DNA from: Archangium violaceum Cb vi76
GTDB taxonomy: Bacteria; Myxococcota; Myxococcia; Myxococcales; Myxococcaceae
Assembly (NCBI RefSeq): GCF_000733295.1
Contig: NZ_JPMI01000214.1
Span: 22,592 to 86,591 of the forward strand
DNA: 64,000 nt
Direction of reading: 5' to 3'
The notes under the pieces were generated by a model. It did not search any database. It worked only from the letters and a program-made list of their open reading frames with translations, and was not told the DNA's origin. The position numbers and the translations under genes were made by a program. This document shows, in pieces, positions 37,622 through 46,225 of the stretch. How positions within the stretch are numbered: the stretch's first letter is position 1; every line of letters begins with the position of its first letter.

Positions 37622-37664
37622 GAGGTAGGACAGGCCTACTACACCATACGTCCCGCCGGGGTTT

Positions 37665-38226
37665 TCAAGGGGCTCCACGCTTCCCGGGCCGGAAGTGGAA
37701 CGGATGGGTCAGCGTCAGCGGCGCTTTCCCAGGAGGAGCGGAAAATTGTGTGTCCGCGAAAGTATCGAGCAGGCAGGCGAGGACGAAAGGATCCTGGAGG
37801 GTGCTCTCCACCACCTCGCTGTCCTGGAAGTGGCCGCGCTCCCCTCTCGCTTCCAGGGTGAAGCGCAGCCTCACTGTCTGTGGACCGGGGTGGCGCACCG
37901 AGGCGTCCTCGAGGCACGAGCGCACCAGGGGCTGTACGGACTGGAGCGCCACGCGGACCTCCTCCTCGCTCCACGTGCCCGGCGGGAGCTCGAGCTTCGG
38001 TTCCTCTTCCGGTGGGGAGACGGGGGGCGGCGGAGCCACGGGGGGGGTCCGCTCCACGGGCACCTCGGGGCGGGGGGGCAGGGGAGGGGGGCGCGGGCGG
38101 AGGCGAGGCCGGGACGTCCACCCCCGTCACGGCGGGCGCCGGCGTGTCCCTCGTGAGCCAGAGCGCCAGCGCGCTCAGGGCCACGAAGGGGATGACCACC
38201 CAGAGGAAGACGGCTCTGCCCCGCAT
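37665..38226 (-). pseudogene. AgmX/PglI C-terminal-domain protein interrupted by a frameshift
   Basis: One gene is split between two frames. From ATG 38226 a basic start and membrane helix (RAVFLWVVIPFVALSALALWL) lead into a Pro-rich segment. In a C-rich run near 38070-38100 the coding sense moves to another frame, which continues PEVPVERTPPVAPPPP and then a C-terminal domain (about 80 residues) with the pattern of the AgmX/PglI domain: paired Cys, GPQTVRLRFTLEARG and FVLACLLDTFADTQFSAPPG. Taken together the plan is TonB-like: inner-membrane anchor, Pro-rich spacer, periplasmic domain. The break may be a true mutation, slippage in the homopolymer, or a sequencing error. Confidence 0.7.
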
Positions 38227-38234
38227 GTGCACCT

Positions 38235-39182
38235 TCAACCCTCGAGGCCCAGCGCTTCCTTCAACAGCGCCTCCCGGGCCACGACGGGCGAGCGGGGGAG
38301 CAGCTCGGGCCGGAAGCGCCGCACCAGCTCCTGGAGCGTCACGGGCGTGCCATCCCCCAGTCCACTCCACGCCGCGAGCAGCCCGAGCACCCGCTCCACC
38401 GCGATGCCCCGCTCGCGCAGCTCGGACACCGCGAAGGCGCCCTCCCGCTTGGCCAGCCGCTTGCCGTCCTCCCCGAGGACCAGGGGGACGTGCCAGAAGC
38501 GCGGGGGCGTCAGGCCGAGCGCCCCGTAGATCTGGAGCTGCCTCGGGGTGGACGTCAGCAGGTCATCGCCCCGGAGGACGTCGGTGATGTGGCTGGCGGC
38601 GTCGTCCACCACCACGGCGAGCTGGTAGCTGGCCACCCCGTCGTTGCGGCGCACCACGAAGTCCCCCACCAGCGTGGCCACGTCCTGGCAGGTGCGGCCA
38701 TGCAGCCCGTCCTCGAAGCACCACTCGCCGGGGGCGGCCTGGAAGCGCAGGGCGGGCACGCGCGTCCGGGCCCGCTCGGCCACGGCCTCGGGTGACAGCG
38801 CGGCGCAGGTGCCAGGGTAGCGCGGCCCCTCGTCGCTCAGGCCGTGGGGAGCGCTCGCGGCCCGGGCGATCTCCGCGCGTGTGCAGAAGCAGGGGTAGAC
38901 GCGGCCCAGGCGCTCCAGTTTCTCCAGGGCCTCCCGGTACACGTCATCGCGCTGGCTCTGCACCAGGGGCGTCTCGTCCCAGTCCAGGCCCAGCCACTCC
39001 AGGTCCCGGTACAGGTCGTCGAGGAACTGTGGCTTGCAGCGCGCGCGGTCGAGGTCCTCGATGCGAATCAGGAACTGGCCACCGGCCGCGCGGGCCTGGA
39101 GCCAGCCGAGCAGCGCGCTGCGGGCATTGCCGAGGTGGATGCGGCCGGTGGGGCTGGGGGCGAAGCGTCCGCGGAAGCTCAT
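38235..39182 (-). CDS. gluQ: Glutamyl-Q tRNA(Asp) synthetase
   Basis: A shortened glutamyl-tRNA synthetase without anticodon-binding domain, which attaches glutamate to queuosine in tRNA(Asp). The class I signature HIGH appears as IHLGNARSA and KMSKS as KRLAKREG. The zinc ligands CFCTR and YPGTC are present. At 315 aa from ATG 39182 it has the expected length; the frame is open to 39272 but the ATG opens the family start FRGRFAPSPTG. It runs into the AgmX-type gene nine bases later, so both may share a transcript. Confidence 0.94.
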   Translation of the reverse strand: MSFRGRFAPSPTGRIHLGNARSALLGWLQARAAGGQFLIRIEDLDRARCKPQFLDDLYRDLEWLGLDWDETPLVQSQRDDVYREALEKLERLGRVYPCFCTRAEIARAASAPHGLSDEGPRYPGTCAALSPEAVAERARTRVPALRFQAAPGEWCFEDGLHGRTCQDVATLVGDFVVRRNDGVASYQLAVVVDDAASHITDVLRGDDLLTSTPRQLQIYGALGLTPPRFWHVPLVLGEDGKRLAKREGAFAVSELRERGIAVERVLGLLAAWSGLGDGTPVTLQELVRRFRPELLPRSPVVAREALLKEALGLEG

Positions 39183-39303
39183 GGAGGTCGCTGGCAGACT
39201 AACGCGCCCGGGGAGGGCTGGCTGCTTCCTCCTTGGCCCCCGGGCCGGACATGCGCAGCTTTCGGTGGCCATGGACGCCGCGGAAGGTTAACTGGGGACC
39301 GGG

Positions 39304-40167
39304 ATGCGCTTCCTCCATTGCTCCGATGTCCACATCACCGCCGACTATTTCTCCCTGCCCTTCAGGAGGCTCGGTTGGCGGCGGTGGGTCGCCATGGCCG
39401 AGTTGTCCGTGGGAGGGCGCAAGAAGGCCTACGCTCGCGCTCCCGAGACGCTCGCCACCATCGCCAGTGACGCGGAGCAGCACGGGGTGGACCACTTCAT
39501 CCTCTCCGGGGACGTCACCGCGTACGCGCTGGAGCCCGAGTTCCAGATGGCGCGCGAGTCGCTCGGCGCGCTGGCCGAGGATCCGGGCCGCTGCACCGTC
39601 ATCCCCGGCAACCACGACGTCTTCACCCCGGGCAGCCACCGCAAGGGCCGCTTCGCGCGGCACTTCGGCCACCTGCTGGAGAGCGATCTTCCCGAGTATC
39701 GCCGCGAGGGCGCCTTCCCCTTCGTGCGGCTGGTGGGCAAGGAGGCCGCGGTGGTGGGCCTGCTGTCGGCGCGGGTGCCCTCCCTGCCGGGCATCGCCCA
39801 TGGCCACATCGGTCCGGCGCAGTTGGAGGGGCTCGCGGCGCTGGTGAAGGACCCGAGGCTCGATGGCCGCGCCGTGCTGGTGGCGGTGCACCACGCTCCG
39901 CTCACCCACCATGGCCGGGCCGACCACTACTTCCATGGGCTGCGCGACGCCGAGGCGCTCTTCCGGCTCATCCCCGGGCCTCGCTACGCGGTGCTCCATG
40001 GCCACATCCACAGGCGCTACCACCACCCGTCCACCGCCCAGCGCCCGCACATCTTCAGCGCGGGTTCTTCCACCCAGTTGGGGCGCGAGGGCTATTGGGT
40101 CATCGAGGTGAAGGACGGCCAGGTGGTGGGGGGGCAGAAGTATGTGCCCGGTGGGGCGCTGAACTGA
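39304..40167 (+). CDS. Calcineurin-like metallophosphoesterase
   Basis: The protein shows the full metallophosphoesterase signature: D-x-H in HCSDVHIT, GD-x-x in ILSGDVTA, GNHD in VIPGNHDVF, HH in VAVHHAPLT and GH-x-H in VLHGHIHRR. These bind two metal ions and hydrolyse phosphomono- or diesters. There is no signal peptide, so it is cytosolic. At 287 aa it is close to the cAMP phosphodiesterase CpdA subgroup in length, but the substrate is not determined. It is divergent from gluQ and convergent with a histidine kinase. Confidence 0.9.
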   Translation: MRFLHCSDVHITADYFSLPFRRLGWRRWVAMAELSVGGRKKAYARAPETLATIASDAEQHGVDHFILSGDVTAYALEPEFQMARESLGALAEDPGRCTVIPGNHDVFTPGSHRKGRFARHFGHLLESDLPEYRREGAFPFVRLVGKEAAVVGLLSARVPSLPGIAHGHIGPAQLEGLAALVKDPRLDGRAVLVAVHHAPLTHHGRADHYFHGLRDAEALFRLIPGPRYAVLHGHIHRRYHHPSTAQRPHIFSAGSSTQLGREGYWVIEVKDGQVVGGQKYVPGGALN

Positions 40168-40169
40168 AT

Positions 40170-40206
40170 CTCCCCTCTCCCCTCGGGAGAGGGTCGGGGT
40201 GAGGGT
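40170..40206 (-). repeat. Dispersed palindromic repeat, copy 3, inverted
   Basis: Minus-strand CCCTCACCCCGACCCTCTCC with the palindrome CTCTCCCCTCGGGAGAG. It begins directly after the metallophosphoesterase stop and forms an inverted pair with the copy at 40272-40323, 65 bases away, between two convergent genes. Confidence 0.8.
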
Positions 40207-40271
40207 ATCCGGGCCCGTTCTTCAACCCGTGGACCACAAGTGGGGACAGGGGGTTCAACCCGGGACTCGAT

Positions 40272-40323
40272 GCACCCTCACCCCGTCCCTCTCCCGGAGG
40301 GAGAGGGGAAATGGCCGCGCTCG
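40272..40323 (+). repeat. Dispersed palindromic repeat, copy 4, overlapping a kinase 3' end
   Basis: CACCCTCACCCCGTCCCT, the palindrome CTCTCCCGGAGGGAGAG and AAATGGCCGCG, nearly the same as copy 2. Read on the minus strand it encodes the last residues of the histidine kinase ([13 protein letters not shown]) and supplies its stop codon. Confidence 0.85.
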
Positions 40324-42887
40324 CGCTCCTCGCAATGGCGCGGAAGCCGCACGGTGATGGAGGTGCCCTCCGCCTCGTTGGAGCGCACCTCCACCGTGCC
40401 GCCATGCGCGGTGGCGATCTGCTGGACGATGAAGAGGCCCAGTCCCAGTCCCGAGGAGGCGGAGTGCTCCACGGCTCGTTGGAAGGGCTCGAACACGGAC
40501 GAGAGTGCCTCCGCCGGAATGGGCGCGCCCTCGTTGTGCACCTCCAGGCTCACCGTCTCCCCCTCGTCCCGGAGCACGAAGTCCACCGGTGTGCCCTCGG
40601 GGCTGTACTCGAGTGCGTTCTTGCCCAGGTTCCCGAACGCCTGCGCGAGCCGGTCCGGGTCCCACGTGCCCTCGAACCTCCCCTCCGCGCTCAGCCTCAG
40701 CTCGCGCTCGGGGTGGCCGGCCTCCAGCTCCTCCACCACGTTGCGGCAGATGTGCCGGAGGTTGGCGGACCGGGGGTGGAGGGGGATGCCGCCGCCCAGC
40801 CGCCCCCGCGTGAAGTCGAGTAGCTCCGAGATCATCCGCCCCATCCGCTCCGCGCTGGTGGTGATGCGGCGCACGGCCTTCAGGTGACGCTTCTCCACGG
40901 CCTCGGAGCGCAGCAGCGCGCTGGCGGACAGGAGGATGGCGTTGAGCGGGGTGCGCAGATCATGGGAGACGATGCCCAGGAAGCGCTCGCGGAACTCCGC
41001 CGTCTGGCGCAGCTCCTCCTCGACCCGCTTGCGGTCGGTGATCTCCACCACCACGCCGCCCAGGCCCAGCGGAGGACCGTTCACGTCCTGCACCCGGTAG
41101 TAGCTCACCAGCCAGTGGCGCGGGACGCCGGGCGTCGCGGGGGACTCTCCCGCCACCTCCAGGTCCACCACGGGCCGTCCCGTCTCCAGTACCCCCTGGA
41201 GGAGCGCTTCCAGGGTGGAGCCGATCCCTGGCAGCACCTCGCTCACGGTGCGCCCGAGGTGGTTGGCCACGGAGCGCCCATTCATGCCCGCCAGGCGCTC
41301 GTTGATGCGCACATAGCGCATCTCCGTGTCCAGGAAGACGAGCCCCACCGGCGCCGTGTCCATGAGGAGATCGAGCCGGACCAGATGGAGTTGCGCCTCG
41401 GCACGTGCGCTCTGTGCGGCATCGTAGAGACGGCTGCGCTCCACCGCCTGGGCGCACTGGCCGGCCAGTACGAGCATGAAGGCCACCTCCTCCGGGCAGA
41501 AGGTGTGCCGCTCGCGGAACGTCAGGCCCATGGCCCCGAGCACCTGACCCTCCGCTACCAGGGGCAGGGTGGCGAACGCGCCATAACCCTCCTTCCGCGC
41601 GAGCTCCCCCCACTGCGGGTAGTCGGCCAGGAAGTGCTCCACCGTCTCGTAGAGCACGGGCGCGCGCGTGGCCACCGCCTGGCGGAACATCACCGGCGAG
41701 TCCGCCGGGAAGCGTGTCCAATCCAGCAGCTCCTCGTCGCGGTGGCCATGGGCCTCCAGCGTCTCGAACCACTGGCGGTCCTCCGTGAGCAGGCCAATGG
41801 AGCCGCCCATGGCCCCGAGGGCCCGCACCGCCTTGCCCAACACCACGCGCGCCACGTCCGTCGTGGTGAGTGCCTGGGACAGGGCGGCCGTCACCGATTG
41901 GAGGCGCACGGCGCGCTCCTCCTGCACCCGCACGCGCGCCAGCGCCTCCCGCTCGCGCGCCACCAACTGCGCCTGGACGATGAGGCTGGCGGCCCGGCCC
42001 ACCATCACCCGGAAGAGCAGCTTGTCCTCGTTGGAGAACTCGTGGGCGGTGCGGCTCCCCATGTGTGCCACGCCGACGAGCTGCTCTCCATCCAGCATCG
42101 GCACGCCGTAGAGGGCCTGGATGTTCCGGGCGCGCAGCACCGGGCTCTTCACCAGGGAATCCGTCGCGGCCGTGCGCAGCTCCTTCGGACGCCGCTCGGC
42201 GGCGATCGTCCCGGCGAAGCCCTCGCCCATCTTCAGGCTGAAGCCCATGGACTCCTCCTCGCCCAACCCCACCGAGGCGCGCACCCGCAGCGTGTCCCCG
42301 TCGCGCAGCAGCAGGGCGAGCGTGTCCACCGACTCGGTGCTCTCCAGGATGACCCGCAGCAGCCGGGGCAGGAACCGGTCCAGCTCCTCCGTGCCCATGG
42401 CCGCCTCGGAGAGACGCTCCAGGGCCACCAGCGTCCGCTCGCGGGCGCGCGCGTAACGGGTCATGGCGTTGATGACGGCGGTGTCGAAGGCCTGGTTGAA
42501 GCGCACCACCTCCCGCACCAGCATCCCGGCGTTCCGCTCCCCCACGTGCTCGCCGTAGAGCCGGAGGATGCACGCGCGCAGCAGGGCGTACTCACTGGCC
42601 ACCTGCTCCAGGTCCAACCCCGCATCCAGCCGGTCGAGCGCATGCACCTCGGGGTACTCCTCGAGGGTGACGTGCTCTCCCGTGTGGACCGTCTCCACCA
42701 CGTGGGCGATGCGGTCGAGGAGTGCCGGCAGGTGGTCCAGCAGCCGCGGCCGGGAGAGGCGCCGGGCGCCCGGCAACAGACAGGCTTCCCCGGCCCACGT
42801 CTCGAGCACCTGGGCGTGGTACTTCCGGATGAAATCACACAACCGCAGGGGCCCCTCGAGGCCGGTGGGTGTCTCGCTCCCCGCCAT
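40278..42887 (-). CDS. Histidine kinase with RsbRD-like, two GAF and PAS domains
   Basis: A soluble sensor kinase of 869 residues. Order: a helical N-terminal domain like the RsbRD/RsbRA group (RLCDFIRKYHAQVLETWAG..., about 10-150), GAF 1 (about 170-320), GAF 2 (about 345-500), PAS (about 525-650), then HisKA with phosphoaccepting His in IVSHDLRTPLNAI and HATPase with ENALEYSPEG-like N box and GLGLGLFIV. There is no receiver domain and no regulator next to it. ATG 42887 and GTG 42911 are both possible starts, neither with a strong ribosome binding site. The last 13 residues come from a dispersed palindromic repeat, so the native C-terminus has been replaced or extended. Confidence 0.9.
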   Translation of the reverse strand: MAGSETPTGLEGPLRLCDFIRKYHAQVLETWAGEACLLPGARRLSRPRLLDHLPALLDRIAHVVETVHTGEHVTLEEYPEVHALDRLDAGLDLEQVASEYALLRACILRLYGEHVGERNAGMLVREVVRFNQAFDTAVINAMTRYARARERTLVALERLSEAAMGTEELDRFLPRLLRVILESTESVDTLALLLRDGDTLRVRASVGLGEEESMGFSLKMGEGFAGTIAAERRPKELRTAATDSLVKSPVLRARNIQALYGVPMLDGEQLVGVAHMGSRTAHEFSNEDKLLFRVMVGRAASLIVQAQLVAREREALARVRVQEERAVRLQSVTAALSQALTTTDVARVVLGKAVRALGAMGGSIGLLTEDRQWFETLEAHGHRDEELLDWTRFPADSPVMFRQAVATRAPVLYETVEHFLADYPQWGELARKEGYGAFATLPLVAEGQVLGAMGLTFRERHTFCPEEVAFMLVLAGQCAQAVERSRLYDAAQSARAEAQLHLVRLDLLMDTAPVGLVFLDTEMRYVRINERLAGMNGRSVANHLGRTVSEVLPGIGSTLEALLQGVLETGRPVVDLEVAGESPATPGVPRHWLVSYYRVQDVNGPPLGLGGVVVEITDRKRVEEELRQTAEFRERFLGIVSHDLRTPLNAILLSASALLRSEAVEKRHLKAVRRITTSAERMGRMISELLDFTRGRLGGGIPLHPRSANLRHICRNVVEELEAGHPERELRLSAEGRFEGTWDPDRLAQAFGNLGKNALEYSPEGTPVDFVLRDEGETVSLEVHNEGAPIPAEALSSVFEPFQRAVEHSASSGLGLGLFIVQQIATAHGGTVEVRSNEAEGTSITVRLPRHCEERERGHFPSPSGRGTG

Positions 42888-42935
42888 GGAGTCAAAGATA
42901 GGGACGTCCACTCCGATGGGGGGCGGTACTGCCCT

Positions 42936-43316
42936 TCAGGCCTGGAGGCGCGGGGCCGCGTAGCGCCGCACGAAGTGGATCCACCGCCGCTCGTCCACCT
43001 CCACCTGCCACTCGCTGTTGGGCGTCAGCGGCAGGCGCTGCTTGAGGAAGGCCTCCAGGTGGTCCGCGGCCTTCACGGGCGTGAGGCCGGGAGCACGGAA
43101 GGCCACGCGCAGGAAGACCTCGAGCGAGGGCGCGACCTCCAGCACCGTGTAGATGCGCAGCGGGCCCACGCGCCGCTGGTAGCGCACGTCCTGCGAGACA
43201 GAGGCGGCTGCCTGCTCGGCAGGTGGAAGCGTCGTCCAGTTGGACGGCTCGAGGGCGAACTCGAGCAACTCGGTGCTCGCCTCTTCCAGCGTTGCGTGCT
43301 CGTGGATGGAAAGCAT
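42936..43316 (-). CDS. Unknown protein, 126 aa
   Basis: The protein is not recognised. GGGAGGTGGGC before ATG 43316 fixes the start. It is soluble, with an amphipathic N-terminal helix (MLSIHEHATLEEASTELLEF), a central beta-rich part (RIYTVLEVAPSLEVFLRVAF) and a Trp-containing C-terminus. It reads in the same direction as the upstream geranylgeranyl-reductase-like gene and the downstream kinase, separated by 126 and 48 bases. Confidence 0.6.
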   Translation of the reverse strand: MLSIHEHATLEEASTELLEFALEPSNWTTLPPAEQAAASVSQDVRYQRRVGPLRIYTVLEVAPSLEVFLRVAFRAPGLTPVKAADHLEAFLKQRLPLTPNSEWQVEVDERRWIHFVRRYAAPRLQA

Positions 43317-43442
43317 GCCCACCTCCCTGTTGGCCGTCCCCCAGGAGAATGTGCCCACGTGCCAAGGGCGTGCAAGGGGGCGCGGACCCCTTCGCGATGC
43401 GTCATCCCGAGACGTCATCCATGTGTCAGAGGTGTGTGCTAC

Positions 43443-44639
43443 TCAGCCCCCGCGTGCCACTTCCGCGACGAAGCGCCAGGAGATGTGCGTGGCCTCGCCC
43501 GCCAGGATGTCGCTGAGCTCGTTGCGCACGGTCGTGCTGCGGTTGGCCGTGCGGAAGACGCGGTCCAGCAGCCAGGGCCGTTCGAAGGCCCACATCAACC
43601 GGCGGTTGAGGTGGAAGGCGGTGCGGAAGCGCGTCTCCCAGCGCCGCGCGTAGCCGCCGAGCCCCCGCGCCGAGAAGTCTCCCGCCGCCACGGCCTCGGC
43701 CACCGCCTCGGCGGCGAAGGCGCCCGACTCCAGGGCGAACTCGATGCCCTCTCCCGTCAGCGGGTTGACGAAGCCGGCCGCGTCTCCCAGCAGCAGGGCC
43801 CGGTCGAAGTGGGTGTGCTGGGAGAAGGAGCCGTAGGGCAGGTGGTGCCCCTTCACCTTGCCCACGCGCCGGGCCCCGGCCAGCTCCGGCGCCACCCGGG
43901 GGAGCGTGCAGAACTTCTCCAGCAGCGCGGGCAGCTTCACCGCGGAGGCGTCGAGCTGGTCCGCCCGCATGCCCAGCCCCACGTTGGCCCGGCCGTCCGG
44001 CAGCGGGAAGATCCACCCGTAGGCCGGCAGCAGCTCCTGCTCCCAGAAGAAGGCGAAGCTGCGCGGGTGCGAGAGGCGGACGTTCTCGTAGTAGGCGCGG
44101 ACCGCGAAGGCGCCCTCGTGACGCGGGAAGTCAGGGGCCCCGAGCGCGCGCCGCACCACCGAGGGCGAGCCATCACACCCGAGCACCAGGTCCGCGCGCA
44201 GCGGCTCGCCGTCCCGGCAGCGCAGGAGGACGCCGTGCGCGTCCCGCTCGATTCCCTCCACGAGCACGCCCTCGCGCAGCTCGGCGCCGGCCTGGACCGC
44301 ACGCCGGACGAGCCGCTCATCGAGCACCTGCCGGGCGATGACGCTGGCCCTGCCGCCGAAGAGGCGCGCGGGGATGGTCTCCTCCAGGACGACGCCGCCG
44401 GGGGACAGGGCATAGACGGAGTCCACGGGGGCGGAGTCGGGGCTGGTGGGCAGGTCGCCGAGTCCCAGGCGCTCGAGCATCCACAGGGTGCGGGGGGTGC
44501 AACCGTCTCCGCAGATCTTGTCCCGGGGGAAGCGGTTGCGCTCGAGCAGCGTCACCCGGGCACCCTGCTGCGCGAGGAAGGTGGCCGCGGAGGAGCCGGC
44601 CGGCCCCGCGCCGACGATGGCGACGTGGAGGGATGTCAT
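43443..44639 (-). CDS. Geranylgeranyl-reductase-family flavoprotein
   Basis: The 398-residue protein begins with a Rossmann FAD site (VAIVGAGPAGSSAATFLAQ) and the family motif PRDKICGDGCTPRTL. A second FAD motif is LLLGDAAGFVNPLTGEGIEFA, and the substrate region contains YGWIFPLPDGRANVGLG. Members reduce isoprenoid double bonds (menaquinone, archaeal-type lipids, chlorophyll tail) or act in other hydride transfers. The substrate here is not determined. ATG 44639 is used. Upstream is the decayed end of a toxin/immunity array, from which a readthrough frame overlaps this start. Confidence 0.87.
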   Translation of the reverse strand: MTSLHVAIVGAGPAGSSAATFLAQQGARVTLLERNRFPRDKICGDGCTPRTLWMLERLGLGDLPTSPDSAPVDSVYALSPGGVVLEETIPARLFGGRASVIARQVLDERLVRRAVQAGAELREGVLVEGIERDAHGVLLRCRDGEPLRADLVLGCDGSPSVVRRALGAPDFPRHEGAFAVRAYYENVRLSHPRSFAFFWEQELLPAYGWIFPLPDGRANVGLGMRADQLDASAVKLPALLEKFCTLPRVAPELAGARRVGKVKGHHLPYGSFSQHTHFDRALLLGDAAGFVNPLTGEGIEFALESGAFAAEAVAEAVAAGDFSARGLGGYARRWETRFRTAFHLNRRLMWAFERPWLLDRVFRTANRSTTVRNELSDILAGEATHISWRFVAEVARGG

Positions 44640-44748
44640 CGCGCGCGTTGTAGCGCCTGGGTCCCGGCCCCGCCAGCGTCGAGTACTCAGGGCCCGTGCC
44701 GTATCCGTGGACGATGAAGCCCGTCGGCTCCAGCCGCGGCCAATCCAT
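44640..44748 (-). pseudogene. Remnant 5' end of a third immunity gene
   Basis: The sequence GGGGCGGCGATGGATTGGC at 44756-44738 repeats the ribosome binding site and first three codons (MDW) of the immunity gene at 45483, directly after another toxin tail. After that the two diverge completely: the frame reads PRLEPTGFIVHGYGTGPEYS and runs into the flavoprotein start region. I interpret it as a truncated copy whose body has been lost or replaced. Confidence 0.6.
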
Positions 44749-44759
44749 CGCCGCCCCTT

Positions 44760-44837
44760 TCAGGAGGTGAGCATCCGGAAGAACCCGCCCGTCATGCACC
44801 GGCCATGGTGCGCGAGGTTCGACGCCGTTCCGGAGAG
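44760..44837 (-). pseudogene. Third copy of the toxin C-terminal tail, degenerate
   Basis: In the minus-strand frame it reads LSGTASNLAHHGRCMTGG then FFRMLTS and a stop, matching the last 25 residues of the toxin at 46226 with several substitutions. There is no start codon or body. It lies 13 bases after the stop of the second immunity gene. Confidence 0.85.
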
Positions 44838-44850
44838 CATCGTTGCCATG

Positions 44851-45483
44851 TCAGAAGACGATGCAGTCGAACTGCTCGATGACGGCCTTGAGCTCCTCAG
44901 GGGTGCACCTGCTCCTCTTCGCGAAGTCCGTAGCAAACCACGTCAGTGCAGTTGTCGAAGGCGGGTAGCTGGCAAGATCCTCGATCACAACGGGGCCGAT
45001 ATTCCCAGGCCACTGCACGGTGGAGAGTTCACGGCTGTTGCCAACGGGGTCCAGGATGGTGAAACAAGGCCACCTGGGAAAGCGAAGGGTCCGGGTGTCA
45101 CCACCATGGACGCGGCAGCCGTCCAGGCGGGCCTCGGAGAAGTCGCAGTCCTCGATGGCCCCGAACTGATACCACGGCAGGTTGCTGTATTCGGGCCAAT
45201 GGCCGAAGTCACACCCCGACAGCCGTCCCTTGAACCGGCAGCCCTTCAGAGAGGCGGCTAGCCAGCCCTGAGCGTTCTTGAGTTCCTGCTTCATCTCGAA
45301 GGTGCAGTCTATGAACCGGGCCTGTTTGAGGCTCAGACGCTGGGCGGGCACCTTCAGCACGAGGGTACAGTTCTTCAGCGTCAGGTTGGGGCCGAGGATG
45401 TAGTTGGCCTCCTTGTCCGTCAGCTCCAGCCGCTCGTTTTCGATCTCCCGCTCCTCGAAGACAACGTTCCCGAGCCAATCCAT
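44851..45483 (-). CDS. Second pentapeptide-like immunity candidate
   Basis: A 210-residue cytosolic protein, roughly 55-60% identical to its upstream neighbour. It carries imperfect A(D/N)LXX-type repeats (CRFKGRLSGCDF, EDCDFSEARLDGCR) expected to fold as a right-handed beta helix. The N-terminal third and the region around residues 130-170 differ most from the neighbour, while the core and the end (AVIEQFDCIVF) are kept, as when paralogous immunity proteins diverge in specificity. The start ATG 45483 lies directly after a toxin tail copy, with the same AAGGGCGGCG leader. The longer open frame upstream crosses the tail fragment and is not the true start. Confidence 0.7.
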   Translation of the reverse strand: MDWLGNVVFEEREIENERLELTDKEANYILGPNLTLKNCTLVLKVPAQRLSLKQARFIDCTFEMKQELKNAQGWLAASLKGCRFKGRLSGCDFGHWPEYSNLPWYQFGAIEDCDFSEARLDGCRVHGGDTRTLRFPRWPCFTILDPVGNSRELSTVQWPGNIGPVVIEDLASYPPSTTALTWFATDFAKRSRCTPEELKAVIEQFDCIVF

Positions 45484-45493
45484 CGCCGCCCTT

Positions 45494-45571
45494 TCAGAAG
45501 GTGAGCATCCGGAAGAACTCGCCCGCCATGCGCCGCCCATGGTGCGCGAGGTTCGACGCCGTCCCGGAGAG
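45494..45571 (-). pseudogene. Second copy of the toxin C-terminal tail
   Basis: Reads LSGTASNLAHHGRRMAGE then FFRMLTF and a stop; only two residues differ from the tail of the complete toxin. It lacks any toxin body and sits 14 bases after the stop of the first immunity gene and ten bases before the start of the second. Confidence 0.9.
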
Positions 45572-45584
45572 ACTCGCGTCTGCC

Positions 45585-46214
45585 TCAATACACAATGCAG
45601 TCGAACTGTTCGATGACGGCCCTGAGCGCCTCTGGGGTGGTCTCCATCCGTTTCGCAATGGAGGGCGCGTGATACACCAGAGCTCTCGTGCCCGGCGGAT
45701 CCTTGTAGATGCCATTTACGACGATATCCCCAAAGTTGCCCGGCCATCTGGCATTGAGCAACTCGGACACTTTTTGGATGGGCTCCAGGAAGGTGAAGCA
45801 GGGCCATTTGGGGAACCGGAGGGAGCGTGGGTCACATCCCATGAAGCGGCAGGCATCCAGACGCGCCTCGGAGAAGTCGCAGTCCTCGATGGAGCCCAGC
45901 TGGTACTCCGGCTCCTTGCCGTACTCGGGCCAGTGCCCGAAGTCACACCCCGACAGCCGCCCCTTGAACCGGCAGCCCTTGAGTGAGGCACGTATCCACT
46001 GCTGATGGTTCTTCAGTTCCTGCTTCACCTCGAAGATGCAGTCGGTGAAGCGCACGTCACGAATGAACAGGTTGCTGGCAGCCACTTTCAGCACCAGCGT
46101 GCAGTTCTTCAGTGTCAAATTGCGGCCCAGGAAGTAGAGGGTACCTTTGTCCGTCAGCTCCAGCCGCTCGTGTTCCAACTGCTTGTTCTCGTAGAAAACC
46201 TTCTTGGCAATCAT
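45585..46214 (-). CDS. First pentapeptide-like immunity candidate
   Basis: A 209-residue protein without signal peptide, beginning 11 bases after the toxin stop. It has the same imperfect pentapeptide pattern as the next gene (NLTLKNCTLVLK, CRFKGRLSGCDF, EDCDFSEARLDACR). Position directly after a lipoprotein toxin is the rule for SitI-type immunity genes. Start ATG 46214 follows AAAGGGCGGCGG. The family itself is not named with certainty; the immunity role is inferred from position and duplication. Confidence 0.75.
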   Translation of the reverse strand: MIAKKVFYENKQLEHERLELTDKGTLYFLGRNLTLKNCTLVLKVAASNLFIRDVRFTDCIFEVKQELKNHQQWIRASLKGCRFKGRLSGCDFGHWPEYGKEPEYQLGSIEDCDFSEARLDACRFMGCDPRSLRFPKWPCFTFLEPIQKVSELLNARWPGNFGDIVVNGIYKDPPGTRALVYHAPSIAKRMETTPEALRAVIEQFDCIVY

Positions 46215-46225
46215 CCGCCGCCCTT

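Noticed and set aside
40884..44717. A 1277-codon plus-strand frame across the histidine kinase and flavoprotein genes
   Set aside because: It spans several real minus-strand genes with conserved motifs and has shadow-frame composition.
44851..45807. A longer 318-residue version of the second immunity gene
   Set aside because: Its extra N-terminus crosses the first immunity gene's end and the toxin-tail fragment in another frame; ATG 45483 has the same leader as the sister gene.
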